From Desulfuromonadaceae bacterium (lineage in GTDB: Bacteria > Desulfobacterota > Desulfuromonadia > Geobacterales > Pseudopelobacteraceae): a stretch of 5,881 nucleotides of DNA. Below are positions 1-5,567 of the stretch, one piece after another; position 1 is the first letter of the stretch; each line of letters opens with the position of its first letter. Location: assembly GCA_028686145.1 (NCBI GenBank), contig JAQUCQ010000221.1, forward strand, positions 1-5,881, given 5' to 3'. The notes beneath the pieces are model-generated. The model did no database searches. It was not told the origin of the DNA and worked only from the letters and a program-made list of their open reading frames with translations. A program made the translations under genes and the position numbers.

Positions 1-246
1 AGCGCAGGATCATTTTTCAAAAACCCGCACGGCCAGGCTGCCTGGAGATTGATTGATGCTGCCGGAATGCGTGGTAAAAAAGTTGGTGACGCACAGGTTT
101 CCGAGGTGCACAGCAATTTTCTGGTTAATACAGGAAACGCGACCGCTCAGGATTTCCTTGATTTGGCAGCTATCGTAAAAAATGCTGTATTTGCCACATC
201 CGGCGTGAAGCTTGAAGAAGAAGTTCGAATAGTTGGCGAAACGTAA
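1..246 (+). CDS. murB: UDP-N-acetylenolpyruvoylglucosamine reductase, C-terminal part (5' end outside window)
   Basis: MurB reduces UDP-GlcNAc-enolpyruvate to UDP-MurNAc with NADPH and FAD in the cytoplasm, the second committed step of peptidoglycan precursor synthesis. Only the last 81 residues are visible, open from base 1 to the TAA at 244-246; the FAD-binding N-terminal domain lies upstream. The visible part opens with SAGSFFKNP, the conserved MurB motif whose Ser (visible residue 4) is the family's proton donor. It continues with a substrate-domain stretch, VSEVHSNFLVN (residues 33-43), and ends with LEEEVRIVGE, where the Glu before Val (visible residue 74) matches the conserved C-terminal catalytic Glu. 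The short C-terminal region looks like the type II form of MurB. The gene directly precedes ddl, as in many dcw clusters. The identification is secure; the only limitation is the missing 5' part. Confidence 0.95.
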   Translation, partial: SAGSFFKNPHGQAAWRLIDAAGMRGKKVGDAQVSEVHSNFLVNTGNATAQDFLDLAAIVKNAVFATSGVKLEEEVRIVGET

Positions 247-256
247 TGTCAATTTA

Positions 257-291
257 TTATTAACCACTTAATAACATCAGGTTTTATGTTA
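257..291. repeat. Two overlapping AT-rich inverted repeats in the murB-ddl gap
   Basis: The 112-bp gap between murB and ddl is AT-rich in its first half. It contains TTATTAA (257-263) and its reverse complement TTAATAA (268-274) around a CCAC loop. It also contains TAACAT (272-277) and ATGTTA (286-291) around an 8-nt loop. The second pair shares bases with the first, so the two cannot form together. Both stems are short and weak, and no T tract fits an intrinsic terminator. I found no convincing -35/-10 pair here. The arms could be an operator, an mRNA processing site or chance in AT-rich DNA. Confidence 0.2.
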
Positions 292-358
292 AACAATTTT
301 AGGAATATTAGATTTGTGAAGGCACGATCCGGCTCATAACGGGAAAAGGCATAGATAC

Positions 359-1285
359 ATGATAAAATCAAAAAAAATCGGCGTACTGTTCGGCGGGCTT
401 TCGGCCGAACGAGAGGTCTCTCTTAAAAGCGGTACCGCCGTCTATCAGGCGCTTATTGCTCAGGGGTACAACGCGGTGGCTATCGATGTCGGCCGTGATC
501 TGGCTGATGTTCTGAAACGTGAAGGAGTTGAAGTTGCCTTTATTGCCCTGCATGGCCGCTACGGAGAAGACGGCTGCGTGCAAGGATTGCTGGAACTACT
601 CCAGATCCCGTACACCGGTTCCGGCGTCCTTGCCAGCGCTCTGGCCATGCACAAGCTTTACAGTAAACAGATATTTGCCGCCAGCAACATCCTGACCGCG
701 CCCTTCCGGTGTTACCGACGCGATGAAATCGTGACCATGGGCGAGTTACCATTTTCCGTGCCGCTGGTTGTCAAGCCGGTCCAGGAAGGTTCCTCAGTCG
801 GAATCTCTATTGTCAAAGAAGAAAGTCAGCTGCCACAGGCGCTTGAAATGGCTTTTCGACATGATGACGAGATACTGGTGGAGCAATTCATCAAGGGACA
901 AGAAGTGCAAGTAGGAATCCTCGACAACCGGCCGGTCGGCGCTATCGAAATCGTTCCCAAAAATGAGTTCTACGACTTTGAGGCCAAATATACCGACGGT
1001 ATGGCAGAGCACATATTCCCAGCACGCCTTGAAAAGACGCTGTACGAAAAAGCACTACAAGTTGGTCTGGCAGCCCACCGCTCTTTGGGGTGCACAGGCT
1101 ACAGCCGCGTAGACCTGTTGGTGACCTCTGCCGGCGACTGCTATGTACTTGAAGTCAATACCCTGCCGGGGATGACAGCGCTCTCGCTCCTGCCGGAAAT
1201 CGCCGCAAAAGGCGCAGGGCTGTCGTTTGAAGCACTTGTTTCACGTATTATTGAATCAGCAGCCCTCTCAATAAAAGGAAACTAA
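359..1285 (+). CDS. ddl: D-alanine--D-alanine ligase
   Basis: Ddl joins two D-alanines using ATP to make the dipeptide that MurF adds to the peptidoglycan stem peptide; it is a cytoplasmic ATP-grasp enzyme. The 308-residue product has normal DdlB length. Visible family motifs are SAEREVS with catalytic Glu17 (E. coli DdlB Glu15), LHGRYGEDG (64-72), PYTGSG (84-89), the ATP-grasp loop EGSSVG with Ser145/Ser146, YDFEAKY ending in Tyr211 (E. coli Tyr216), GYSRVDL with Arg250 and Asp252, and LEVNTLPG with Glu265 and Asn267 as metal and substrate ligands. Tyr211 is the residue associated with D-Ala-D-Ala rather than D-Ala-D-Lac synthesis, so ordinary vancomycin-sensitive precursors are expected; that is an inference from the family. 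The ATG at 359 is preceded by AAAAGG (344-349) at 9-nt spacing. ftsQ begins 3 nt after the stop, indicating cotranscription. Confidence 0.97.
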   Translation: MIKSKKIGVLFGGLSAEREVSLKSGTAVYQALIAQGYNAVAIDVGRDLADVLKREGVEVAFIALHGRYGEDGCVQGLLELLQIPYTGSGVLASALAMHKLYSKQIFAASNILTAPFRCYRRDEIVTMGELPFSVPLVVKPVQEGSSVGISIVKEESQLPQALEMAFRHDDEILVEQFIKGQEVQVGILDNRPVGAIEIVPKNEFYDFEAKYTDGMAEHIFPARLEKTLYEKALQVGLAAHRSLGCTGYSRVDLLVTSAGDCYVLEVNTLPGMTALSLLPEIAAKGAGLSFEALVSRIIESAALSIKGN

Positions 1286-1288
1286 CAA

Positions 1289-2113
1289 GTGCGGGACTTT
1301 GCAAATTCATCATACCAGCGCAGAAAAGTGGCGCCCAACAGAGTCAAGGTTCAGCGTAAACCGCTTGACCTCAAAAAACATCTGCGCCTGACAAAGTGGG
1401 TTGCCACCGGCCTGGGCGCACTTGCCCTTGTAAGCGGCATCGCGTATGGAGGCTACCGGGCTATTACATCGGTTACCCTGTTCTCACTCAAATCAGTTGA
1501 AGTATCAAATACTAAACATCTGAGCCGTGAAGAGATCCTTGGTTTGGCAGGTATAGAGCCGGGCAAAGATCTACTCCGCATGAATCTGAAAAGCATGGGC
1601 GAACATATCCTGCAGAACCCATGGGTTGAAACGGTACGAATTAATCGGTATTTTCCGGATTCTGTTTCAATCGCCATCACCGAGCGTGAACCGGTGGCAA
1701 TTGTCAACATGGGTTTCATTTACTATCTTGACAAAAAAGGAAATATTTTCAAGGTACTTAATCAGGGCGATAAGCTTGATTTTCCGGTTATTACCGGCTT
1801 CAGCGAAGAAGATCTGGGCAGCGATCCAAAAGGAACACGGGAGGCACTCGAAGCCACCTGTGATCTCCTGAATATATTACATGAAAAGGGCGCATTAATC
1901 CTTGCGGATGTATCAGAGATTCATTACGATAAGGGGTATGGCTTTACTCTGTTTACCGCTTCCGGTGCCCTTCCGATCAAGGTTGGCTCGGAAGATTTTT
2001 CTGCAAAAGTGGAGCGTTTTGCCCGCATTTATCAGAACCTGATGGTGCAGTTACCATCAATTAGTTACATCGACCTCGATTATAACGACAAAATAATTGT
2101 AAAAAAGAGCTAA
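1289..2113 (+). CDS. ftsQ: Cell division protein FtsQ
   Basis: FtsQ is a bitopic inner-membrane protein of the divisome that recruits FtsB and FtsL and links the cytoplasmic Z ring to septal peptidoglycan synthesis. The 274-residue product shows the expected architecture: a strongly basic cytoplasmic tail (about 1-36, with RRK and many Lys/Arg), one transmembrane helix (about 37-59, Gly/Ala/Leu/Val-rich), a POTRA domain (about 64-133, LFSLKSVEVSNTKHLSREEI through ITEREPVAIV), and a periplasmic beta domain to the end. The basic tail before the helix fits an N-in, C-out topology. The start is GTG at 1289 with AAAGGA-type Shine-Dalgarno bases at 1273-1280, inside the end of ddl. Only TAA plus one codon separates it from ddl, in the same frame, so translational coupling is likely. 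FtsQ diverges in sequence, but position and domain order make the call firm. Confidence 0.93.
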   Translation: MRDFANSSYQRRKVAPNRVKVQRKPLDLKKHLRLTKWVATGLGALALVSGIAYGGYRAITSVTLFSLKSVEVSNTKHLSREEILGLAGIEPGKDLLRMNLKSMGEHILQNPWVETVRINRYFPDSVSIAITEREPVAIVNMGFIYYLDKKGNIFKVLNQGDKLDFPVITGFSEEDLGSDPKGTREALEATCDLLNILHEKGALILADVSEIHYDKGYGFTLFTASGALPIKVGSEDFSAKVERFARIYQNLMVQLPSISYIDLDYNDKIIVKKS

Positions 2114-2137
2114 TTACCACATTTATATTTATGCAGC

Positions 2138-2144
2138 AGGAGGG
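2138..2144 (+). promoter_or_regulatory. Strong Shine-Dalgarno of ftsA
   Basis: AGGAGGG lies 6 nt before the ATG at 2151 and is a near-perfect anti-16S match. It is clearly stronger than the sites before ddl and ftsQ and fixes the ftsA start. The 37-bp gap after the ftsQ stop is otherwise AT-rich and shows no terminator. Confidence 0.85.
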
Positions 2145-2150
2145 AGCGGT

Positions 2151-3389
2151 ATGACAGCTACAAAACGGGAAAATCTGATCGTCGGCCTCGACATCGGCAC
2201 CACCAAGATTTGCGCGATTGTCGGCAATGTCACGGAAGAAGGTATCGATATCGTCGGCATCGGAACAAGTCCTTCCAGCGGCCTGCGCAAAGGTGTTGTC
2301 ATCAATATTGAAAGTACTGTGGGTGCAATTCGCAAAGCCATTGAGGAAGCCGAATTAATGGCGGGTTGTGAAATCAAGTCCGTCTATGCCGGTATTGCCG
2401 GCGGACATATCAAAGGGCTTAACTCCAACGGTGTGATCGCCATCAGGAATCGTGAAGTTTCACAAGAGGATGTGCGCCGGGTTATCGACGCCGCCAAAGC
2501 AATCAACATCCCGATGGATCGTGAAGTCCTACATATCCTGCCGCAGGAATTCATCATTGACGAGCAAGATGGCATTCGCGAACCGCTCGGCATGAGCGGC
2601 GTCAGACTTGAAGCCAAGGTGCATATTGTAACCGGTGCCGTGGCAAGTGCTCAGAACATTGTCAAATCATGCAACCGGGCCGGACTGGATGTCGCTGACA
2701 TCGTCCTGGAACAATTGGCGTCATCCCACGCAGTCCTCTCCGAAGATGAAAAGGAACTCGGCGTCTGCATGGTGGATATCGGCGGCGGAACGACTGATAT
2801 TGCAATATTTGCTGATGGGGCAATCAAATATACATCGGTAATTTCGCTCGGTGGCAACCAGCTTACAAACGACATTGCCGTAGGGCTCCGCACCCCGTTT
2901 GCAGAAGCTGAAAAAATCAAACAAAAATACGGATGCTGCTTGGCTTCGCTCGTCGGCAAAGAAGACAAAATTGAAGTGCCGAGTGTCGGGGGGCGCAAAC
3001 CTCGTGAACTTTCACGTAACGTCTTATGCGAAATTCTTGGCCCGCGCATGGAAGAGATCTTCTCGCTTGTCAATCGCGAGATCATTAAATCCGGACTGGA
3101 AGATTCTATCGCATCAGGAGTTGTCATCACCGGCGGTTCCAGCATTCTGGAAGGGATACCGGAACTGGCAGAGCAAATATTCAATCTGCCGGTACGCCGG
3201 GGCCTTCCCCAGAAGATCGGCGGCTTGACGGACGTCGTGAAATCTCCGGTTTATGCTACCGGCGTCGGCCTGGTTGTTTATGGAAGCCGCAACTCGGGAT
3301 CCCGCGAATTCCCGACCGGCAAACCGGAAGCAAACCTGTTTGGATCAGTTTTCGGGCGGATGAAGGGCTGGTTTCGAGAATTTTTTTAA
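2151..3389 (+). CDS. ftsA: Cell division protein FtsA (actin-like membrane anchor)
   Basis: FtsA is an actin-fold ATP-binding protein that polymerises under the membrane, binds the FtsZ C-terminal peptide and tethers the Z ring. The 412-residue product has the actin/Hsp70 superfamily motifs in order: phosphate 1 VGLDIGTTK (11-19), phosphate 2 VDIGGGTTDIAIF (208-220) and the adenosine motif GVVITGGSSILEGI (323-336). The FtsA-specific 1C subdomain falls at about 90-165 in place of actin's 1B. A linker of about 20 residues (378-395, Gly/Ser/Pro-rich) leads to an amphipathic C-terminal helix, LFGSVFGRMKGWFREFF (396-412), with hydrophobic and basic faces. This is the membrane-targeting sequence of the family. 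Length is normal, and the start is set by the strong Shine-Dalgarno. It lies between ftsQ and ftsZ as usual. No abnormal residue was noticed. Confidence 0.97.
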   Translation: MTATKRENLIVGLDIGTTKICAIVGNVTEEGIDIVGIGTSPSSGLRKGVVINIESTVGAIRKAIEEAELMAGCEIKSVYAGIAGGHIKGLNSNGVIAIRNREVSQEDVRRVIDAAKAINIPMDREVLHILPQEFIIDEQDGIREPLGMSGVRLEAKVHIVTGAVASAQNIVKSCNRAGLDVADIVLEQLASSHAVLSEDEKELGVCMVDIGGGTTDIAIFADGAIKYTSVISLGGNQLTNDIAVGLRTPFAEAEKIKQKYGCCLASLVGKEDKIEVPSVGGRKPRELSRNVLCEILGPRMEEIFSLVNREIIKSGLEDSIASGVVITGGSSILEGIPELAEQIFNLPVRRGLPQKIGGLTDVVKSPVYATGVGLVVYGSRNSGSREFPTGKPEANLFGSVFGRMKGWFREFF

Positions 3390-3418
3390 CCTGACCTAAA
3401 ATTATTTTATTTTTTCTT

Positions 3419-3447
3419 TTGATTCTTGGCCAAATAGAGGTTACATT
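3419..3447 (+). promoter_or_regulatory. Candidate sigma70-type promoter for ftsZ
   Basis: In the 109-bp ftsA-ftsZ gap, TTGATT (3419-3424) and TACATT (3442-3447) are separated by 17 nt, each matching 4 of 6 consensus bases. A small palindrome, TTGGCCAA (3426-3433), sits in the spacer. The gap is long for a tightly coupled pair, and many bacteria give ftsZ its own promoter, which makes this plausible. The motif matches are modest and could be chance in AT-rich DNA. Confidence 0.35.
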
Positions 3448-3487
3448 TCCGTCACACTTATACGAATCCGGGTCATTATACATATAG

Positions 3488-3494
3488 AGGAGGG
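3488..3494 (+). promoter_or_regulatory. Strong Shine-Dalgarno of ftsZ
   Basis: AGGAGGG ends 4 nt before the ATG at 3499. An out-of-frame ATG at 3495 directly abuts the site and is too close to serve as a start, so the site decides for 3499. The core is identical to that before ftsA, suggesting that both proteins are translated efficiently. Confidence 0.85.
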
Positions 3495-3498
3495 ATGC

Positions 3499-4668
3499 AT
3501 GTTTGAATTTGATGAGACCATTGAACAAAGTGCCGTTATTAAAGTAATTGGAGTCGGTGGCGGCGGTGGCAATGCCGTCAATACCATGATATCCAGTTCC
3601 ATACATAAAGTAGATTTTATAGTTGCCAACACTGATGCCCAGGCACTGCGCACGTCAAAAGCTCCGGTCAAACTCCAGATTGGCAGAGAGTTGACCAAAG
3701 GACTTGGAGCCGGTTCAAAACCCGAGGTTGGAACTGCTGCGGCTCTTGAAAACAAGGGGCAACTTGCAGAAGCAATCAAAGGAGCCGATCTGGTTTTCAT
3801 TGCTGCCGGTATGGGTGGTGGCACCGGTACCGGTGCGGCACCGGTTATCGCCGAAGCCGCCCGTGAAACCGGCGTTCTCACCGTCGGAGTCGTGACCAGA
3901 CCCTTCACGTATGAGGGTAAGGCACGTTCGGTTCTCGCAGAACAGGGAATCGCAGATCTGAAAAAACATGTCGATTCACTGATCATCATCCCCAATGATC
4001 GTCTTATAAGTCTGGCCAGCAAGAACATGTCTCTCTTCGACGCATTCAAACCGGCAGATGACGTTCTTCGCCAGGCTGTTCAAGGAATTTCCGAACTGAT
4101 CACATCAACCGGCCTGATGAATCTGGACTTTGCCGATGTCAAAACGGTTATGAGCGTTCGCGGTATGGCCATGATGGGCATTGGCATGGGCAATGGCGAA
4201 AATCGTGCTGCCGATGCCGTTAATAACGCCATCTCCAGCCCGTTATTGGAAGACAATGACATCTCGGGAGCAAAGGGAGTACTGGTCAACATTACCGGCT
4301 CTGAATCCATGACCATGGACGATTACAATACGGTCAACCGTATCGTTCATGAGAAAGTTCACGAAGAAGCCAATATCAAGATTGGTGTTGTCCGTGATGA
4401 CGAAATGGGAGACAACATTAAAGTAACTGTCATCGCCACCGGTTTCGGCGATCGGTTTGATGTTGAAAAAAGTCGTGACCTCCGTAGGAGCAGCATTTCA
4501 TTGGCAGAAAAGCATGTCGTCAGCCCAGCATCTCTCGACCGACCGACCTTCCAGCGCGATCGCGAAAAGACAGAAAACATCACAAGAATCCGCCCGGCAG
4601 TCTCGTTTCTTGAAGAAGATGAAGACCAGTACGACATTCCAACTTTTTTGCGTAAATCAGTAGATTAA
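3499..4668 (+). CDS. ftsZ: Cell division protein FtsZ (tubulin-like GTPase)
   Basis: FtsZ is the cytoplasmic tubulin homologue whose GTP-driven filaments form the Z ring and recruit the divisome. The 389-residue product has a short N-terminal tail, the nucleotide-binding start IGVGGGGGNAVN (17-28), NTDAQAL (44-50), the tubulin signature GGGTGTG (106-112), PNDRL (165-169) and the T7 loop NLDFADVKTV (208-217). Asp210 and Asp213 correspond to the GTP-hydrolysis residues Asp209/Asp212 of E. coli. The globular core ends near ATGF (313-316). A variable linker of about 60 residues, rich in charged residues, leads to the conserved terminal peptide DIPTFLRKSVD (379-389), the docking site for FtsA and other anchors. 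It is complete and of typical length. It is the last gene of the cluster; a strong hairpin follows the stop, and no lpxC comes next. Confidence 0.98.
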   Translation: MFEFDETIEQSAVIKVIGVGGGGGNAVNTMISSSIHKVDFIVANTDAQALRTSKAPVKLQIGRELTKGLGAGSKPEVGTAAALENKGQLAEAIKGADLVFIAAGMGGGTGTGAAPVIAEAARETGVLTVGVVTRPFTYEGKARSVLAEQGIADLKKHVDSLIIIPNDRLISLASKNMSLFDAFKPADDVLRQAVQGISELITSTGLMNLDFADVKTVMSVRGMAMMGIGMGNGENRAADAVNNAISSPLLEDNDISGAKGVLVNITGSESMTMDDYNTVNRIVHEKVHEEANIKIGVVRDDEMGDNIKVTVIATGFGDRFDVEKSRDLRRSSISLAEKHVVSPASLDRPTFQRDREKTENITRIRPAVSFLEEDEDQYDIPTFLRKSVD

Positions 4669-4678
4669 ATTATTTTTG

Positions 4679-4716
4679 CCGTAACGGGGCCTGTCGTGCG
4701 GCAGGCCCCGTTACGG
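4679..4716 (+). terminator. Long perfect hairpin after ftsZ, atypical terminator or mRNA 3'-end structure
   Basis: CCGTAACGGGGCCTG (4679-4693) is perfectly complemented by the bases at 4702-4716, giving a 15-bp GC-rich stem with an 8-nt loop. A further T-G and C-G pair could close the loop to four bases. It begins 10 nt after the ftsZ stop, where a cluster-end terminator is expected. No T run follows on the plus strand, and the minus-strand reading is followed by A-rich sequence, so it is not a canonical intrinsic terminator in either direction. It could terminate poorly, protect the mRNA 3' end or assist another terminator. Confidence 0.55.
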
Positions 4717-4818
4717 TGCAACCAGCAGCAGTACCGTATCCATTCAGACACCAGAGATTAATACTGATCAGCATTTATCTCCGCATTAATACCCTACTTT
4801 CGCCGATACAATTTTATA

Positions 4819-4846
4819 TCAACAAACCAAGTCCCTAATATATAAT
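4819..4846 (+). promoter_or_regulatory. Probable sigma70-type promoter of the FKBP gene
   Basis: A perfect TATAAT (4841-4846) lies 16 nt after TCAACA (4819-4824), which matches 4 of 6 bases of TTGACA. Transcription would start near 4853, giving a leader of about 105 nt before the ATG at 4958. The promoter lies after the ftsZ hairpin, fitting an independent transcription unit. The remainder of 4717-4818 shows no gene or clear signal. Confidence 0.5.
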
Positions 4847-4864
4847 GATTATTTTATTTATAAG

Positions 4865-4907
4865 CCCGTCATTAAAATTTTTCTGGACGAACGGGAAACT
4901 CTCCCGT
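4865..4907 (+). other. 5' leader with mutually exclusive hairpins upstream of the FKBP gene
   Basis: ACGGGA (4891-4896) pairs with TCCCGT (4902-4907) around a 5-nt loop. The same ACGGG (4891-4895) can also pair with an upstream CCCGT (4865-4869) across a 21-nt loop. The segments alternate CCCGT, ACGGG, CCCGT, so only one stem can form at a time. No T tract follows, and the Shine-Dalgarno is about 40 nt downstream. It may be a regulatory leader, but the stems are short and no known riboswitch was recognised. Confidence 0.25.
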
Positions 4908-4944
4908 ATCCTAATTTATTGCAGCATATTACTATACAAACAAT

Positions 4945-4950
4945 GAGAGG
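4945..4950 (+). promoter_or_regulatory. Ribosome binding site that fixes the FKBP start
   Basis: GAGAGG lies 7 nt before the ATG at 4958. In-frame alternatives at 4919 (TTG) and 4943 (ATG) have no purine-rich site at suitable spacing. A start at 4958 also places the FKBP fold at the expected distance from the N terminus. Confidence 0.7.
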
Positions 4951-4957
4951 CAAACGA

Positions 4958-5461
4958 ATGGCACACGCAGAAAAAGGCAACACGGTAACAATTAACTTTA
5001 CCGGAACACTGGAAGATGGGACGGTATTTGACTCGACTCTTGAAGACACGGAATGCTGCGAAGACGAATGCTGTGATGACGGTTGCGAAGATGATGAATG
5101 CAGTTGCGGCGGCCATGAAAGCGGGCCGATGACGTTCGTATTGGGAGAGGAAATTCTTTTCCCCCAAATAGACGCTGCCATTGTCGGTATGACTCCGGGA
5201 GAAAAGAAAACTGTCAAGATTTCTGCAGTCGACGCTTTTGGAGAGTATGACAAGGAGAAAATATTCACCGTGCCACGCAGCGATCTTCCGGAAGATCTTA
5301 TCCCTGAAGTCGGCGATGAACTGAGCCTCTCTAATGAGGATGATGAGGAGCTTGATGTTGTCGTTCTCGAAATGACGGAAGACCAGGTCACCTTTGATGC
5401 TAACCACCCGCTCGCCGGAGAAGACGTAACCTTCGAGATCGAACTGATAAGCATTCAGTAA
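4958..5461 (+). CDS. SlyD-like FKBP-type peptidyl-prolyl isomerase with a Cys/acid-rich insert
   Basis: This 167-residue protein is predicted to be a cytoplasmic prolyl isomerase/chaperone of the SlyD branch. Residues 8-27 (NTVTINFTGTLEDGTVFDST) start the FKBP fold. ILFPQIDAAIVGMTPGE (66-82) matches the family's LIPGFEEALxGMxxGE stretch. AFGEYD (93-98) and NHPLAG (149-154) flank a predicted insert-in-flap chaperone domain (about 99-148), the hallmark of SlyD. The C terminus ends just after the last strand, without SlyD's His-rich metal-binding tail. Instead, residues 29-56 hold a segment with seven Cys (33, 34, 38, 39, 43, 48, 50), His53 and about twelve Asp/Glu, in four five-residue units. 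It lies between the FDST strand and PMTFVLG, near the predicted catalytic cleft. Metal binding or redox control is an inference. The gene has its own promoter and terminator. No signal peptide is seen. Confidence 0.9.
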   Translation: MAHAEKGNTVTINFTGTLEDGTVFDSTLEDTECCEDECCDDGCEDDECSCGGHESGPMTFVLGEEILFPQIDAAIVGMTPGEKKTVKISAVDAFGEYDKEKIFTVPRSDLPEDLIPEVGDELSLSNEDDEELDVVVLEMTEDQVTFDANHPLAGEDVTFEIELISIQ

Positions 5462-5526
5462 GACAGGTACAGACCTCTACACAAAAAGCGTTCCGGGTAC
5501 AGTTCCCAGTGCGCAGGATTCTGAAC

Positions 5527-5557
5527 AAAAAAAAACGGCCACGTGGCCGTTTTTTTT
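5527..5557. terminator. Bidirectional intrinsic terminator between the FKBP gene and folD
   Basis: A 16-bp perfect palindrome, ACGGCCACGTGGCCGT (5535-5550), is flanked by a run of nine A (5527-5535) and a run of eight T (5550-5557). It therefore reads as stem plus U tract on both strands. It lies 65 bp after the FKBP stop and 10 bp before the stop of convergent folD, so it should end both transcripts. Confidence 0.93.
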
Positions 5558-5567
5558 GTTTGATATG

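Noticed and set aside
247..358. Possible promoter for ddl
   Set aside because: TATTAG at 306-311 resembles a -10 box, but no acceptable -35 lies 16-18 nt upstream, so no promoter is called.
2651..3184. 177-codon open frame on the minus strand inside ftsA
   Set aside because: It is antisense to a fully motif-supported ftsA, has Ser/Pro/Thr-rich composition typical of a shadow frame, and matches no family I recognise.
3821..3836. 16-bp perfect palindrome GCACCGGTACCGGTGC inside ftsZ
   Set aside because: It falls in the codons of the invariant tubulin signature (alternating Gly and Thr), so protein conservation plus codon choice explains it.
3441..4049. 202-codon open frame on the minus strand over the start of ftsZ
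   Set aside because: It is antisense to conserved FtsZ codons. Its Pro/Ala runs mirror the Gly-rich GTP-binding codons on the real strand, and nothing supports a separate protein.
4717..4818. Possible small gene or RNA between the ftsZ hairpin and the FKBP promoter
   Set aside because: There is no credible start with a ribosome site, no cloverleaf and no strong fold. I see nothing in this stretch.
4919..4957. Earlier FKBP starts at TTG 4919 or ATG 4943
   Set aside because: Neither has a Shine-Dalgarno at suitable spacing, while ATG 4958 has GAGAGG 7 nt upstream and gives the expected FKBP N terminus.
4858..5454. 198-codon open frame on the minus strand over the FKBP gene
   Set aside because: Its Ser-rich runs are the complement of Asp/Glu/Cys codons in the plus-strand gene, and it would lie antisense to a clear FKBP domain.
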